Shown here: positions 19,637-28,687 of the stretch, piece by piece
Layout: each line of letters begins with the position of its first letter
Position numbering within the stretch: position 1 is the stretch's first letter
Assembly: GCA_025454395.1 (NCBI GenBank)
Contig: JALOOM010000008.1
Location: forward strand, 1 to 64,000
Reading direction: 5' to 3'
Origin: Elainella sp. Prado103
Lineage (GTDB): Bacteria; Cyanobacteriota; Cyanobacteriia; Elainellales; Elainellaceae
Length of the DNA: 64,000 nt
The notes under the pieces: model-generated
Database searches by the model: none
The model's input: the letters and a program-made list of their open reading frames with translations, nothing else
Told to the model about the DNA's origin: nothing
Made by a program: the position numbers and the translations under genes

Positions 19637-20668
19637 TCAATCATTCTGTCGCCAGCGCTCCTCATTCACCTCAGCCACTTCTCTGGTTCGCCGAGTCACC
19701 GAAGGTTTGGCTTGGGCATGAGGACGAATGCGATGCACTTGAAACCCCCCAACTTCAGACAAGGTATAGAGTGGTCTACCCTTAATTTCTTCGTAGATCC
19801 GCCCGATATACTCCCCCAGAATGCCGATGCTGATCAACTGCACCGCTCCCAGAAAAAACACCACCACGGTGATGATGGTATAGCCAGTGAGGGGCGAATT
19901 CACATCAATCAGCCGCCAGTACAGCACCAACAAACTCATACCCAAGGCAATCACCGCCGCCACGAGTCCGAGATAGGTGGAAAGCCGCAGCGGCACTTGA
20001 GAGAAGCCCACCAAGCTATTGATCGCTAATGCCAGAGATTTGGTAAAGGTATATTTGACTGAACCCGCATAGCGAGGAGCCCGATCGAACGGTACGGCCG
20101 TTTGGCGAAATCCTACCCAGGCCCGCAACCCGCGAATGTAGCGGTTTCGTTCTGGCATCTGATTGAGCAAATCCACCACACAGCGATCCATCAAACAAAA
20201 ATCTCCCGTATCGATCGGCATATCCACATCCGCAAGACGACGCAATATCCGATAAAACCCATAGGCCAGTAACCGTTTTAACCAGGGTTCGCGCTGGCGT
20301 TGCGTGCGTTGGGCATAGACCACCTGATAGCCTTGATGCCATTGTTGAATCAGCTCAGGCAGTAGCTCCGGTGGATCTTGCAGGTCGGCATCCATCACCA
20401 TCACGGCTTCACCAGTCGCAAAATTGAGACCCGCCGTCACTGCCACCTGATGCCCAAAGTTGCGGGCAAAACTGAGGTAATTCACCCGCCGATCCTGATC
20501 ATGAAACGAGCGCATTAGATCCAGCGATCGATCGCGGCTACCATCATCCACCAAAATGAGTTCACTCTCGCCATCCAAACGCGCCATCACTGCACTCAAC
20601 CGCCGGTAAAGTTCTGGCAGCGTTGCCTCTTCGTTATAAATGGGGACAACGATCGAGTAGCGGGGCAT
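19637..20668 (-). CDS. Family 2 glycosyltransferase, polyprenyl-phosphate type
   Basis: 343 residues. N-terminal GT-A domain: [20 protein letters not shown], then VDDGSRDRS (nucleotide binding) and [10 protein letters not shown] (metal-binding DxD). Two C-terminal transmembrane helices (about 228-250 and 262-290) are followed by [15 protein letters not shown]. This is the GtrB/ArnC/DPM1-like layout: enzymes that move a sugar from a nucleotide donor onto undecaprenyl phosphate at the inner face of the membrane. The sugar is not predictable. It lies 80 bp downstream of a methyltransferase gene on the same strand; both may serve cell-surface glycan modification. Confidence 0.85.
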   Translation of the reverse strand: MPRYSIVVPIYNEEATLPELYRRLSAVMARLDGESELILVDDGSRDRSLDLMRSFHDQDRRVNYLSFARNFGHQVAVTAGLNFATGEAVMVMDADLQDPPELLPELIQQWHQGYQVVYAQRTQRQREPWLKRLLAYGFYRILRRLADVDMPIDTGDFCLMDRCVVDLLNQMPERNRYIRGLRAWVGFRQTAVPFDRAPRYAGSVKYTFTKSLALAINSLVGFSQVPLRLSTYLGLVAAVIALGMSLLVLYWRLIDVNSPLTGYTIITVVVFFLGAVQLISIGILGEYIGRIYEEIKGRPLYTLSEVGGFQVHRIRPHAQAKPSVTRRTREVAEVNEERWRQND

Positions 20669-20748
20669 GGGAATCAGGGTAAAGGGATCGAAAACAGCAG
20701 CACCTGAGGCAAGATCAGGATTGGGAAAACTCCAGGGATGGGCTCGGA

Positions 20749-21549
20749 TTATTTAGTGGCAACCACTGCCAAGTTCCAAGCGTAGCGTTTGAGTCCAGGA
20801 ATTTGTTTCAGCCATCGATCGAGCTTTTCCAGCAACAGGTATTCGGACTCCAGCCGTTCGTGTTCCAAAATAATCTTTTTCCAGTAGCGCTCCTTGTTGG
20901 GATGCACCCGTTCGATCAGGTAAAACTGCAAGAAAATCCACAGGCTCGCGAGCCAGAAAGTATCGACTACCGTATGGGCAAATAAGGCTTTGATATCGCG
21001 GACAATCCTGATATCGAGCGGCGTTTCATCTTCGGTGCGCACCTGTGTGGCCATCCGACGATAAACATTAATGACCGGATTATGCCTCAGCGGATCCCAA
21101 AAGCAAAGCTGACCACCCGGCTTGAGAATACGGTGAGCTTCCCGAATCGTCAAGATCGGATCGGGAATGTGATGCAGCAAGTTCGCCGCATAGACAATAT
21201 CAAAGGTTTCATCCGGATAGTCGATCGCCATCGCATTGATCACCCGCCCCTGCACCTGCACGCCATTGGTTTCTGCCAACTTTAAGGCCACTTCCACCAT
21301 GCCCGGTGAATAGTCAGAGGCAATGCAATTGGCTCCCTGACTAGCAAAATACACGCTATTTTCACCTGCACCGCACCCTAAATCTAAAATTCGCTTGCCC
21401 CGCACATCTCCCAACTGCCGCAAGATAAAGCGGTTTTCTGGCGCAGTGCAGGCTTCAAAATAATCCCGCACCCGAATGCCATCCACATCAATGGCCGCCG
21501 CCCAGCGATCGTGAAAAGCTTGCTCTTTGCGGAGAATTTCGTCTTGCAT
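20749..21549 (-). CDS. Class I SAM-dependent methyltransferase
   Basis: 266 residues with a Rossmann-type methyltransferase core: [16 protein letters not shown] (motif I), the acidic strand [13 protein letters not shown], then [15 protein letters not shown] and [16 protein letters not shown]. This is the Methyltransf_11/UbiE-like group; the substrate is unknown. The C-terminal 100 residues are helical and include a hydrophobic patch ([14 protein letters not shown]) that may touch the membrane. ATG at 21549 begins [17 protein letters not shown], a family-like start; the longer frame to 21624 crosses unrelated sequence. Probably co-transcribed with the glycosyltransferase downstream. Confidence 0.85.
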   Translation of the reverse strand: MQDEILRKEQAFHDRWAAAIDVDGIRVRDYFEACTAPENRFILRQLGDVRGKRILDLGCGAGENSVYFASQGANCIASDYSPGMVEVALKLAETNGVQVQGRVINAMAIDYPDETFDIVYAANLLHHIPDPILTIREAHRILKPGGQLCFWDPLRHNPVINVYRRMATQVRTEDETPLDIRIVRDIKALFAHTVVDTFWLASLWIFLQFYLIERVHPNKERYWKKIILEHERLESEYLLLEKLDRWLKQIPGLKRYAWNLAVVATK

Positions 21550-21670
21550 AGGGAATAGACAGAATGCAACAGGCCGGATTGAACCAAGAAACACTGATCG
21601 ATCGGTTGTGCGAATACACCCCACAATTTTTAGCAGAATCAGAACTTTTCAGCAAACAAACTGTTTCGAT

Positions 21671-21730
21671 GTTGCTCCAGGATCTGTTGCTTCAGGATCT
21701 GTTGCTTCAGGATCTGTTGCTTCAGGATCT
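21671..21730. repeat. 15-bp tandem repeat, four copies
   Basis: Four copies of GTTGCTTCAGGATCT in a row (first copy with one change). The array lies in the gap upstream of the methyltransferase gene. It keeps short open frames alive on the plus strand, but these are not genes. Confidence 0.9.
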
Positions 21731-21797
21731 ATGGATCGATCCATTCAAGCAGCATTCAGGGATAGCGGGAGTCTTGACCGGGAAGACATAGCAAAAG

Positions 21798-21826
21798 CTG
21801 GAATCACCTGGAATCACCTGGAATCA
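21798..21826. repeat. 10-bp tandem repeat, three copies
   Basis: CTGGAATCAC repeated almost three times, 68 bp from the 15-bp array. The two arrays are unrelated in sequence. Confidence 0.8.
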
Positions 21827-21842
21827 GCAAGAGGCAGCCCCA

Positions 21843-21871
21843 AATAAAAAGAGGCACGTCAACCATGCCTC
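21843..21871 (-). terminator. Terminator of the DUF4079 gene
   Basis: Read on the minus strand, a perfect GAGGCA/TGCCTC stem with a 9-nt loop is followed by TTTTTATTT, 33 bp after the DUF4079 stop. The stem core is the same as in the psaL terminator. Confidence 0.9.
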
Positions 21872-21903
21872 CCTCCCGAAACCAGTCCATCAACTTCGGC
21901 GAC

Positions 21904-22380
21904 CTAGCCCGCCATCCGGTTGATCACATTTTGCACAATCTGCATTCCAGTCACAGCTTGCCAAGCAAATAGCCCCACCAACACTGTATTGATTGCAATG
22001 TGACTGTAGCGAGCCCAATCGTGACCTTTTTGCATGTAAGGCGACAAGGAAGCAGAAACAGCGATCAAGCCGGTCATACTCAGACCCGCCAGCAGGTGTG
22101 GATTGACAAATAGCTTGCCGCTATTCACATAGGTGACCGCCATTGCCCCGATCGACCCCAGCACCATCAAAGCCAAGATAATCGATCCCAATTGATAATG
22201 ACGGACATTAAAGCGCCCCTTGATCAGCTCTTTCTTTTTGTCACCCTCAGCCGCACGGGTTGCCCGAATCTTAAACCCCAAGTAGCCCGCATAAAGTGTT
22301 AGAGCCAACAGCACCCACATTAAAATCGGGTGGGCAAACTGACTCCAAACTTTGATCGATTCTGGAATCTCAAAGCTCAT
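21904..22380 (-). CDS. DUF4079 four-helix membrane protein
   Basis: 158 residues with four transmembrane helices (about residues 14-33, 66-86, 93-112 and 128-148). It matches the DUF4079 family, found in cyanobacteria and plastids, a cytochrome b561-like fold without a proven function. Histidines sit in or beside the helices (FAHPILMW, RHYQLG, NPHLLAG, YSHIAIN), which would allow haem binding, but that is inference. It is a single-gene unit: its own terminator lies just downstream, and about 330 bp of non-coding DNA lies upstream. Confidence 0.8.
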   Translation of the reverse strand: MSFEIPESIKVWSQFAHPILMWVLLALTLYAGYLGFKIRATRAAEGDKKKELIKGRFNVRHYQLGSIILALMVLGSIGAMAVTYVNSGKLFVNPHLLAGLSMTGLIAVSASLSPYMQKGHDWARYSHIAINTVLVGLFAWQAVTGMQIVQNVINRMAG

Positions 22381-22711
22381 GATGTTCTGCGTCTCTCAAA
22401 ATGAAATCTGGAAGAATGAAATCTGGAAGAGTGAAATCTGAACGTAAAGTTTCTGGGGTAGAACGCGACCAGAGGTAATGATGTGACATGATCCATCTCC
22501 CCATCGATCGGTAGACTACCAGACCAGCAAAACCAACCAACCAAATCTAGTCCGAACCTCAATGAAACCCAACTGGACGCTTACGAGCCCAATACCGACC
22601 CAGCCTGAGTCTGGCAACTTTAACCATCCAGTTCAGTCAAATACTTAAATAAATATTAATCCTTAACGATGAGCTTTACAATGCTTTACAACAAAATCCC
22701 CTGTTCATCGC
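22381..22711. other. Intergenic, upstream of the DUF4079 gene
   Basis: 331 bp. It contains a 15-bp tandem repeat (AATGAAATCTGGAAG, about 2.7 copies, 22400-22440) immediately before the DUF4079 start, then AT-rich sequence that may hold its promoter. No gene was seen. Confidence 0.5.
22400..22440. repeat. 15-bp tandem repeat before the DUF4079 start
   Basis: AATGAAATCTGGAAG in about 2.7 copies, within 60 bp of the start codon, where it could affect the 5' leader. Confidence 0.85.
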
Positions 22712-23608
22712 TCATCCTTCATCCTTACCCTCTTCCCCCTTGCCCCGTCGATCCAAGTAAGCCAACAACGCTTGACGCATCACTTCAACTGGGGCAGGTT
22801 GTTGCAGCCATAAAGACAGAGCAGCAGCTCCTTGTTGAACCAACATTTCCAAACCATCCAGGGTCAATAGTCCCTGCCGATCGGCCTGTTGCAAAAATAA
22901 GGTCGGGCGAGGAGTATAGATCAAGTCGTAGGCAATGGCCCTCGTTGGTAGGTTTTGCCAATCCTCAGCCTTCAGCGGCGAAGTCTGGGTTTGAGGATGC
23001 ATCCCGATCGGTGTCGTATTCACCAGAAGATCAGTTTGCGGCAGTAGTTCAGCCAAATCTGCCCACTCACCAATAGTCAGGCGATCGATCAGCCCTGTTT
23101 TGCCCCAACTTGCCTGAAAAGCTTGCAACTTCTCGCTATTGCGCCCCACTACTTGGATCTGGGCAAAACCCAACTGCGCACAACCTGCCACAACGGCTCG
23201 CGCTGCTCCACCGTGACCCAAAATTACGGCCGTGGTTTGGGACCAATCGCGATCGAGCCCTTTGAGGGGAGCAAGAAACCCTGCCACATCGGTGTTGGTG
23301 CCATACCAGCCTTGGTCAGTCCAACTCACCGTATTGATAGCTCCAATCGCTTGGGCCACTTCTGAAATCTGATTCAACCAGGGTAAAATGGCTTGCTTAT
23401 GGGGAATCGTGACATTGAAGCCGCGCAGCCCGATCGCCCTGAATCCAGACACAGCAGTCGCTAAATCCTGTGGTGCAACCGCAAAGGGGAGATAGACATA
23501 ATCCAAACCCAAATGTGTGATCGCAGCATTGTGCATCACAGGCGAGAGGGAATGGGCGATCGGATCACCCATCACACCAAGCAGTTGAGTCGTGCCTGTA
23601 ATCATCAT
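22712..23608 (-). CDS. aroE: Shikimate dehydrogenase
   Basis: 298 residues. It reduces 3-dehydroshikimate to shikimate with NADPH in aromatic amino acid synthesis. Diagnostic stretches: LLGVMGDPIAHSLSPVMHN (substrate site), GFNVTIPHKQAI with the catalytic lysine, NTDVAGF, and the NADP-binding VILGHGGAARAV. The C-terminus ends in a short charged tail (RRGKGEEGKDEG). ATGATG at 23603-23608 follows a GAGGAGA ribosome site; this start overlaps the thiD stop by 4 bp, so the two genes are translationally coupled although their pathways differ. Confidence 0.95.
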   Translation of the reverse strand: MMITGTTQLLGVMGDPIAHSLSPVMHNAAITHLGLDYVYLPFAVAPQDLATAVSGFRAIGLRGFNVTIPHKQAILPWLNQISEVAQAIGAINTVSWTDQGWYGTNTDVAGFLAPLKGLDRDWSQTTAVILGHGGAARAVVAGCAQLGFAQIQVVGRNSEKLQAFQASWGKTGLIDRLTIGEWADLAELLPQTDLLVNTTPIGMHPQTQTSPLKAEDWQNLPTRAIAYDLIYTPRPTLFLQQADRQGLLTLDGLEMLVQQGAAALSLWLQQPAPVEVMRQALLAYLDRRGKGEEGKDEG

Positions 23609-24477
23609 TCTCCTCTCCCGATCGGATTTGCAGCCTGGATTAACGGAAAGAAATGCCCGACGGGCCCCTGCCCTCGACCGATCCGCAAGGCATAGCACAG
23701 CGCGGTTGTCACATATTGTTTCGCTTGCTGCACTGCCGTCAACCGATCGTGCCCTAATGCCAAGTTCGCCGCAATTGCGGCCGAGAGCGTACAGCCCGTA
23801 CCATGGGTATCCTGAGTTTCGATCGTTGTAGTACGTAACACCTCCAATCGATCGCCATCGCACCAAACATCGACACCCTTGAGCTCACCGATCATACCGC
23901 CACCTTTCACCAATACCGCTGCGGCCCCAAGCCGCAAAATTTTCTCAGCCGCAGCCTGCATATCCGCTAAGGTGTGAATTTCCAGCCCACTCAGCATCTG
24001 GGCCTCATACCGATTCGGAGTCAGCACGGTCGCCAACGGAATCAATCGATCGCGTAAACTCACAACTGCTGCATCATCGATCAATTGGGCTCCGGTTCGA
24101 GACACCATGACCGGATCGACCACCAAATTGGGCAACCGCTCAGCCTGGACAGCCACCGCCGCAATAATCTCTGCATTCAGCAACATCCCTGTTTTCACAG
24201 CTTGCATGCCAATGTCCGCTGCCACCGCCTGGATTTGCGCCACCACCGCCTCAGCCGGCAAAGCATCCACCCGACTCACCCCCACTGTATTTTGAGCCGT
24301 AATGCAGGTGATTGCACTCGTGCCATGGACTTGATGAAACGCAAAGGTGCGCAGATCGGCTTGAATTCCGGCCCCACCGCCGCTATCCGATCCAGCAATG
24401 GTCATGGCAATGGGAATGGGAATGGAGGAAATCACGGTCATGAGAATTGCAGGCAGGTTAGGTTGAACAGCAACCAT
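23605..24477 (-). CDS. thiD: Hydroxymethylpyrimidine/phosphomethylpyrimidine kinase
   Basis: 290 residues, ribokinase-like fold. It phosphorylates hydroxymethylpyrimidine twice in thiamine synthesis. Motifs: AMTIAGSDSGGGAGIQADL near residue 24 (substrate and phosphate loop), VVDPVMVSRTGAQL, LVKGGG, and the C-terminal DTHGTGCTLSAAIAAN anion hole with the catalytic Asp. Two starts are possible (24477, or 12 codons later); the fold begins after both. It lies 4 bp into aroE. No thiamine riboswitch fits the 22-bp gap upstream. Confidence 0.95.
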   Translation of the reverse strand: MVAVQPNLPAILMTVISSIPIPIAMTIAGSDSGGGAGIQADLRTFAFHQVHGTSAITCITAQNTVGVSRVDALPAEAVVAQIQAVAADIGMQAVKTGMLLNAEIIAAVAVQAERLPNLVVDPVMVSRTGAQLIDDAAVVSLRDRLIPLATVLTPNRYEAQMLSGLEIHTLADMQAAAEKILRLGAAAVLVKGGGMIGELKGVDVWCDGDRLEVLRTTTIETQDTHGTGCTLSAAIAANLALGHDRLTAVQQAKQYVTTALCYALRIGRGQGPVGHFFPLIQAANPIGRGE

Positions 24478-24499
24478 TAAACCGCATCTTCAGCAGCCT

Positions 24500-25834
24500 T
24501 TAAGCAGCTAGCCGCATTTTGAGTTGGCGATTGGGGGCGATCGTCACCCCGCGTCGGATCGGCTGCATCGGACGCGATTCCAGCAACTCCAGACGATGCT
24601 GCCGTAAAATTGTCGCCAACACCAACTTCATTTCAAACAGGGCAAAGGCGGCACCAATGCAACGGCGATTACTGCCGCCGAAGGGTAAATATTCGTAGGG
24701 CGAAAATTGGCGTTCTAGAAAGCGTTCGGGGCGAAACTGCTTGGGTTCTGGATAGAGATCAGGGCGATGATGCACGAGGTAAATGCAGGGAATCAGCATG
24801 TCATAGCTTTTGAACGGATAGCCGCCAATCTCCACGGCCGCTTGGGCAATCCGAATTTGGGCGATAAACCCGACCGGGTAAATCCGCAAGGTTTCACAAC
24901 AGACCGCATTCAGGTAAGGCAGTTTGGTGATCGCACTCGGATCAGTCTCCGGATCCCAACTCGCTAGCTCACTCAACAGTTTTTGCCGCACTTCGGGGAG
25001 GCGGTGAATCCAATCCATCGCCCAAGTCAAGGCCGTAGCAGTGGTTTCATGCCCTGCCACTAATAGAGTCATCAACTCATCGCGCAACTCCCCATCACTC
25101 ATCGGCTCACCCGCCTCATCGCGAGCAGCCAGTAGCAAAGTCAGAATATCCGATCGATCGGGGTCAAACGATTGACGGCGATCGTGAATTTCGGCATACA
25201 GCAACTCGTTGATGCCTGCCATGAGTCGATTAAATTGACCGCCCGGACTCCAAGCCCCAAAATCTCGCTGCAAGATCGGGAAAAAATTGGTGGCAAAGCT
25301 AAACCGATTGCTGGTAAATTCCAGCATGTTATAGAGCGATCGCTTCAGGTCTTCGTATCGCTGCCCGGATGTCAACCCAAACACCGCCTGTAGAATCACT
25401 TGCAATGAGATCGCCTGCATTGCCGGTCGGATCCAAATGGGCTGTCCGGGTTGCCAGGTTTGCGTGACAGCCGTGGTGATGGCAGGAATCAAAGCGCCAT
25501 AGGAACGCATTCGCTCACCATGGAAGGGCGGCATTAAAAGCTGGCGCTGGCGTTTATGGGCTTCACCATCCAACAGCAGCAAGGAATTATCGCCCAAAGT
25601 GCGCCGCAGGATCATATTGGCCCGCCCAGACTCAAACTGCGAACTGGCAGTGGAAAAGATTTGCTCGATCGCAGCCGGATCGCTGAAATAGGTGAAGCGA
25701 GCCACATTGCCCAAAGTAGCCGTAAAGCAATCCCCATAGCGATCGGCACAATGCTCCAGAAAACCCAAGGGCTGGACGATCCATTGCAACAAATTCCACG
25801 CGGCCGGGGTTGAAACAACGGGTGGATGAGCCAT
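24500..25834 (-). CDS. Cytochrome P450, CYP110-like
   Basis: 444 residues with all P450 landmarks: the I-helix oxygen-activation motif LVAGHETTATAL, ExxR in CETLRIYP, and the haem-binding PFGGSNRRCIGAAFA with the cysteine ligand at about residue 392. The N-terminus lacks a membrane anchor, as in soluble bacterial P450s. The overall pattern (QPLGFLEHCADRYGD, LDGEAHKRQRQLLMPPFHGE) is that of the cyanobacterial CYP110 group, some members of which oxidise fatty acids or terpenes; the substrate here is unknown. No ferredoxin or terpene synthase gene is next to it. ATG at 25834 is preferred to a GTG nine codons earlier. Probably in one unit with thiD-aroE (22-bp gap). Confidence 0.93.
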   Translation of the reverse strand: MAHPPVVSTPAAWNLLQWIVQPLGFLEHCADRYGDCFTATLGNVARFTYFSDPAAIEQIFSTASSQFESGRANMILRRTLGDNSLLLLDGEAHKRQRQLLMPPFHGERMRSYGALIPAITTAVTQTWQPGQPIWIRPAMQAISLQVILQAVFGLTSGQRYEDLKRSLYNMLEFTSNRFSFATNFFPILQRDFGAWSPGGQFNRLMAGINELLYAEIHDRRQSFDPDRSDILTLLLAARDEAGEPMSDGELRDELMTLLVAGHETTATALTWAMDWIHRLPEVRQKLLSELASWDPETDPSAITKLPYLNAVCCETLRIYPVGFIAQIRIAQAAVEIGGYPFKSYDMLIPCIYLVHHRPDLYPEPKQFRPERFLERQFSPYEYLPFGGSNRRCIGAAFALFEMKLVLATILRQHRLELLESRPMQPIRRGVTIAPNRQLKMRLAA

Positions 25835-25976
25835 GAGGCAACAGGGCAACTTTGCCCCCACGAGACTTGCTTCCCTATCCTAACCCCAATTCCTTCAGGT
25901 CTCGATCGCCTTGATCCTGGGGTAAAGTCTGTTGTTAGGCAGAATTAGATTTAGGGAAAACGAAAAGAGTAAGGTT

Positions 25977-26200
25977 GTGACTGAAGATAGAAAGATAGAA
26001 AGAGTTGCGCTTGTGACTGGTTCGACATCTGGGATCGGGATAAAAATTGGACAGCAGCCCGAAAGCTGTGGGAGGAGCGATCTCCAATGGGGCGGGGAGC
26101 GCAGCCAGAAGAGATCGCACAGGTGGCTGCGATGCTGGTTGCAAGTCACTATCTTACAGGCGAAATTCTGATTTCAGACGGAGGGTTAAATCTTACTTGA
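25977..26200 (+). pseudogene. Internally deleted short-chain dehydrogenase (SDR)
   Basis: The first 21 codons from a GTG at 25977 read as an SDR N-terminus: RVALVTGSTSGIG, the NAD(P)-binding TGxxxGxG motif. From about 26056, in another frame, the sequence reads as an SDR C-terminus: SPMGRGAQPEEIAQVAAML, then YLTGEILISDGGLNLT and a stop at 26198-26200. The 150-180 residues between, including the catalytic Ser-Tyr-Lys, are missing, and the ends are out of frame. The gene is therefore a remnant left by an internal deletion. The well-preserved ends suggest a recent event. Confidence 0.85.
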
Positions 26201-26305
26201 TAGCCTCCAAATCTCTGCCTAACTATCGTTCGGGCCAACCGTCATGCGTCCCAAGCAAAATGTGTCCCAAGCAAAGCGAAGGTTTGATTGCGATCGATCC
26301 GTGAC

Positions 26306-27394
26306 CTAAGACGGGGCAGTTGGGAGAGCAACTTCTAACCGCCGATTCAAGCCGATCGATCGGACAGCCACCGTTAACTCATTCAATTTGTCTGCCGCCC
26401 CACCCGACATAATCAGATGTCGAGCCGTCTGAAATCCAGTTGCCAAATCGGGACACTGTCCGGCTTGCCAGAGATAAAAACCACCATTCCACACCGCTGC
26501 CTCCAGCAGTTCACTGGGTTCGCCCTGTAACACCGATCGCAGTTGGCTAATCAGCTCAGTCGTCGGCAGTAAGGGCACCTCATCGGAAGCAAATCCATAG
26601 TCACGCGGGTGGAGCAACCATCGCGTAAATTCCTGCTCCGGTCGCTGAATCCCTATAATTGCCGTCCGATCGCGGGGTAGATCACAACTTCCTTCCAACC
26701 CCTTCACCGTCATAAATCGCTGGGTTCCCCGCAGCGCAAAGGCCGATCGGGCCATCTCCTCCGTCGGAGGGTGAACAAATCCAGCAACAATCAGCGCTTC
26801 TCCAGCATAGGGCACCCAAAATAGCTCAGCCGTCGCAAAGGGCGGACGTTTACCAATTTGCTCTCGGTAAGGTACCAACTGATCAGCCAGGGGGAAATGG
26901 GTTGGTAAATACACAAAGCCGAATTGGGTCTGAGCAAAGACCTGTTGGGTTTGATCCAGCGTCAGAGGAGCCCAGTCTACCCCCAACCCCTGCCAAATTT
27001 CCACTAAGGGAATTCCGGACTTGGTCGGCATCCGTCTCCCTCCATGCAAAATCACCGCACAACCGGCGGCATTCAGGATCAGAGCGGTTAAAGGCAAAAT
27101 GGGAGCCGTGCGCGATCGACCATCATAGGGACTCCCTAACACGATCGGTAAATCAGATTCGATCGGACTGAGCTTCGGCCCGAGCTGATCATAGGCATCC
27201 AGCATACCCGCCAGTTCTTCACCCGTCGGACGTTTGATCCGGTGGGCAATCATAAATGCCCCAATCTGGGCCGGTGTCGCTGCCTGGGTTAGCATCAAAC
27301 GGGTGGCCTCAGCCGCTTCTTCCCGCGTCAAATGCTTGCTAGTGTGAGATCCGCTTCCCACTTTACGGAGAAGCTCACGAAATACATCGCTCAT
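26306..27394 (-). CDS. TrpD2-like (anthranilate phosphoribosyltransferase family)
   Basis: 362 residues. It has the class III glycosyltransferase fold of TrpD: an N-terminal helical domain with HLTREEAAEATRLML and TPAQIGAFMIAHRIKRPT, then the alpha/beta domain with SPYDGRSRTAPILPL and VILHGGRRMPTKSG. The TrpD phosphate-binding motif (KHGNRS, GTGGD) is replaced by LHGGRR and SPYDG, as in the YbiB/TrpD2 group, which binds nucleic acid and is not a tryptophan enzyme in E. coli. The real role here is unknown. ATG at 27394 begins MSDVFRELLRKVG; the longer frame runs through an 18-bp repeat. Confidence 0.8.
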   Translation of the reverse strand: MSDVFRELLRKVGSGSHTSKHLTREEAAEATRLMLTQAATPAQIGAFMIAHRIKRPTGEELAGMLDAYDQLGPKLSPIESDLPIVLGSPYDGRSRTAPILPLTALILNAAGCAVILHGGRRMPTKSGIPLVEIWQGLGVDWAPLTLDQTQQVFAQTQFGFVYLPTHFPLADQLVPYREQIGKRPPFATAELFWVPYAGEALIVAGFVHPPTEEMARSAFALRGTQRFMTVKGLEGSCDLPRDRTAIIGIQRPEQEFTRWLLHPRDYGFASDEVPLLPTTELISQLRSVLQGEPSELLEAAVWNGGFYLWQAGQCPDLATGFQTARHLIMSGGAADKLNELTVAVRSIGLNRRLEVALPTAPS

Positions 27395-27401
27395 GTCAGT
27401 C

Positions 27402-27436
27402 AGATCACAAGAGAACAATAGATCACAAGAGAACAA
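27402..27436. repeat. 18-bp direct repeat before the TrpD2-like gene
   Basis: Two copies of AGATCACAAGAGAACAAT lie end to end a few bases upstream of the start codon at 27394. Confidence 0.75.
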
Positions 27437-27542
27437 CAAAGGATGGGGCGCTCACGGGGGTCGATTAATTCAGAGCATGATTCCGCCCTTGCTCCAAACC
27501 TAGGGTCGCTAGATACTCCATCAAGATAAATTGTTAAAAGCA

Positions 27543-28472
27543 CTAGCTCACCTCCAAAATCGGGGATGGTAAGCTTCCAGTAGGAGTAATGAGCCGCTGC
27601 ACCAGTGATCGAAAATGGCGAATAGGCGGAATTTCCATCCGATCCTGCGTCGTAACCAGCACTACCTCCCGGCTCAGCAAGGGTTCTTCTGTCGATCGCA
27701 CCGCCAAACTCGGATCATGGGCGACTTCTTGTAAGGCCGATTGGGGCAACAGCGCAATAAATTCTCCTTGGCGCACCATGCCACGAAACCCATCCAGGGT
27801 ATTCAGTTCTACAGAGGGCTTGAAAGTGAGGGCATAACGCTGAAACTGCTCCTGTACAAGTCGCTGCATCCCATAGCCATCTTTAAACACCACTTGCGGG
27901 TAGCGGGTTAGCTCGCTCCAAGGAATAGATCCATAGCGCGTTAAAGGATGAGTAGAAGACATGAGTACCTGAATCGGCTCTTGATAGAGCAAGTCCACCA
28001 CCATTTCCGAACTAGAAGTTAAAAAGCGATTATTCATCACAATCGCCAGATCGACCAGTCCATCTTTGAGCACTTTCAAAGCCCGATCGCTGCCGAGCGA
28101 AGTAACCCGTAACTGAACAGCCGGATAATCTTGGCAAAATTGCTGTAACACAGGTGGTAGATAGTGGGCTGAAACCGAATGGATCGCTGCCACACAAAGT
28201 TCGGTTTGTCGTCCAGCCAGTAATTCGGAAAGTTCTGAGGTAGCCGACTGCCACTCCTGACAGATCCGGCGGGCTCGTGGCAAAAATCGTTCGCCGGCCT
28301 GGGTGAGTTTTGCCTGCGAAGTACGGTGAAACAAGGGTAACCCTAGCTCAGCCTCCAGCCCCTGAATTTGCCGACTAATTGTTGATTGCGTCACCTGACA
28401 TCGCTGGGTTGCCTGCTGAAAACTGCCGGTTTCTGCCACCGCCAAAAAGGCCTGCAACTGTTCCAGACGCAT
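27543..28472 (-). CDS. LysR-family regulator, NtcB-like
   Basis: 309 residues. The N-terminal winged helix-turn-helix is clear: MRLEQLQAFLAVAETGSF, then CQVTQSTISRQIQGLEAELG. The effector domain has CVAAIHSVSAHYLPPVL and LGSDRALKVLKDGLVDLAI. From memory these features resemble NtcB, the nitrite-responsive activator of cyanobacterial nitrate genes; without an alignment I keep this as likely, not certain. No nitrate genes are in the window. ATG at 28472 has GAGGA 8 nt upstream. It lies downstream of a solute-binding protein gene on the same strand, after a gap of about 215 bp. Confidence 0.85.
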   Translation of the reverse strand: MRLEQLQAFLAVAETGSFQQATQRCQVTQSTISRQIQGLEAELGLPLFHRTSQAKLTQAGERFLPRARRICQEWQSATSELSELLAGRQTELCVAAIHSVSAHYLPPVLQQFCQDYPAVQLRVTSLGSDRALKVLKDGLVDLAIVMNNRFLTSSSEMVVDLLYQEPIQVLMSSTHPLTRYGSIPWSELTRYPQVVFKDGYGMQRLVQEQFQRYALTFKPSVELNTLDGFRGMVRQGEFIALLPQSALQEVAHDPSLAVRSTEEPLLSREVVLVTTQDRMEIPPIRHFRSLVQRLITPTGSLPSPILEVS

Positions 28473-28687
28473 AGAATTTCCTCGAAAATAGGGGAGGCGA
28501 GTGCGGCAGGATGACACCTCTCGTAGAGCTAAAGTAAAGGAATTAAAAATCAGACTTTGTATCGCTGATTACTTTTTTCTATCCGGAATCGCTTTTCTGG
28601 ATTGCGCCTAATGGTGCCAAAAGTCAGGTTAGACCCAACTCACACCCAACCTGGCAAAATATCCGCAATTTACACTCATGCACCCAT

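Noticed and set aside
21564-21791. Plus-strand frames through the 15-bp repeat.
   Set aside because: They stay open because the repeat unit is a multiple of three; the peptides are only repeat translation.
24478-24500. Thiamine riboswitch before thiD.
   Set aside because: Only 22 bp separate thiD from the P450 gene, too short for the element.
26306-27394. Tryptophan biosynthesis TrpD.
   Set aside because: The phosphoribosyl-binding motifs of TrpD are replaced as in the TrpD2/YbiB group.
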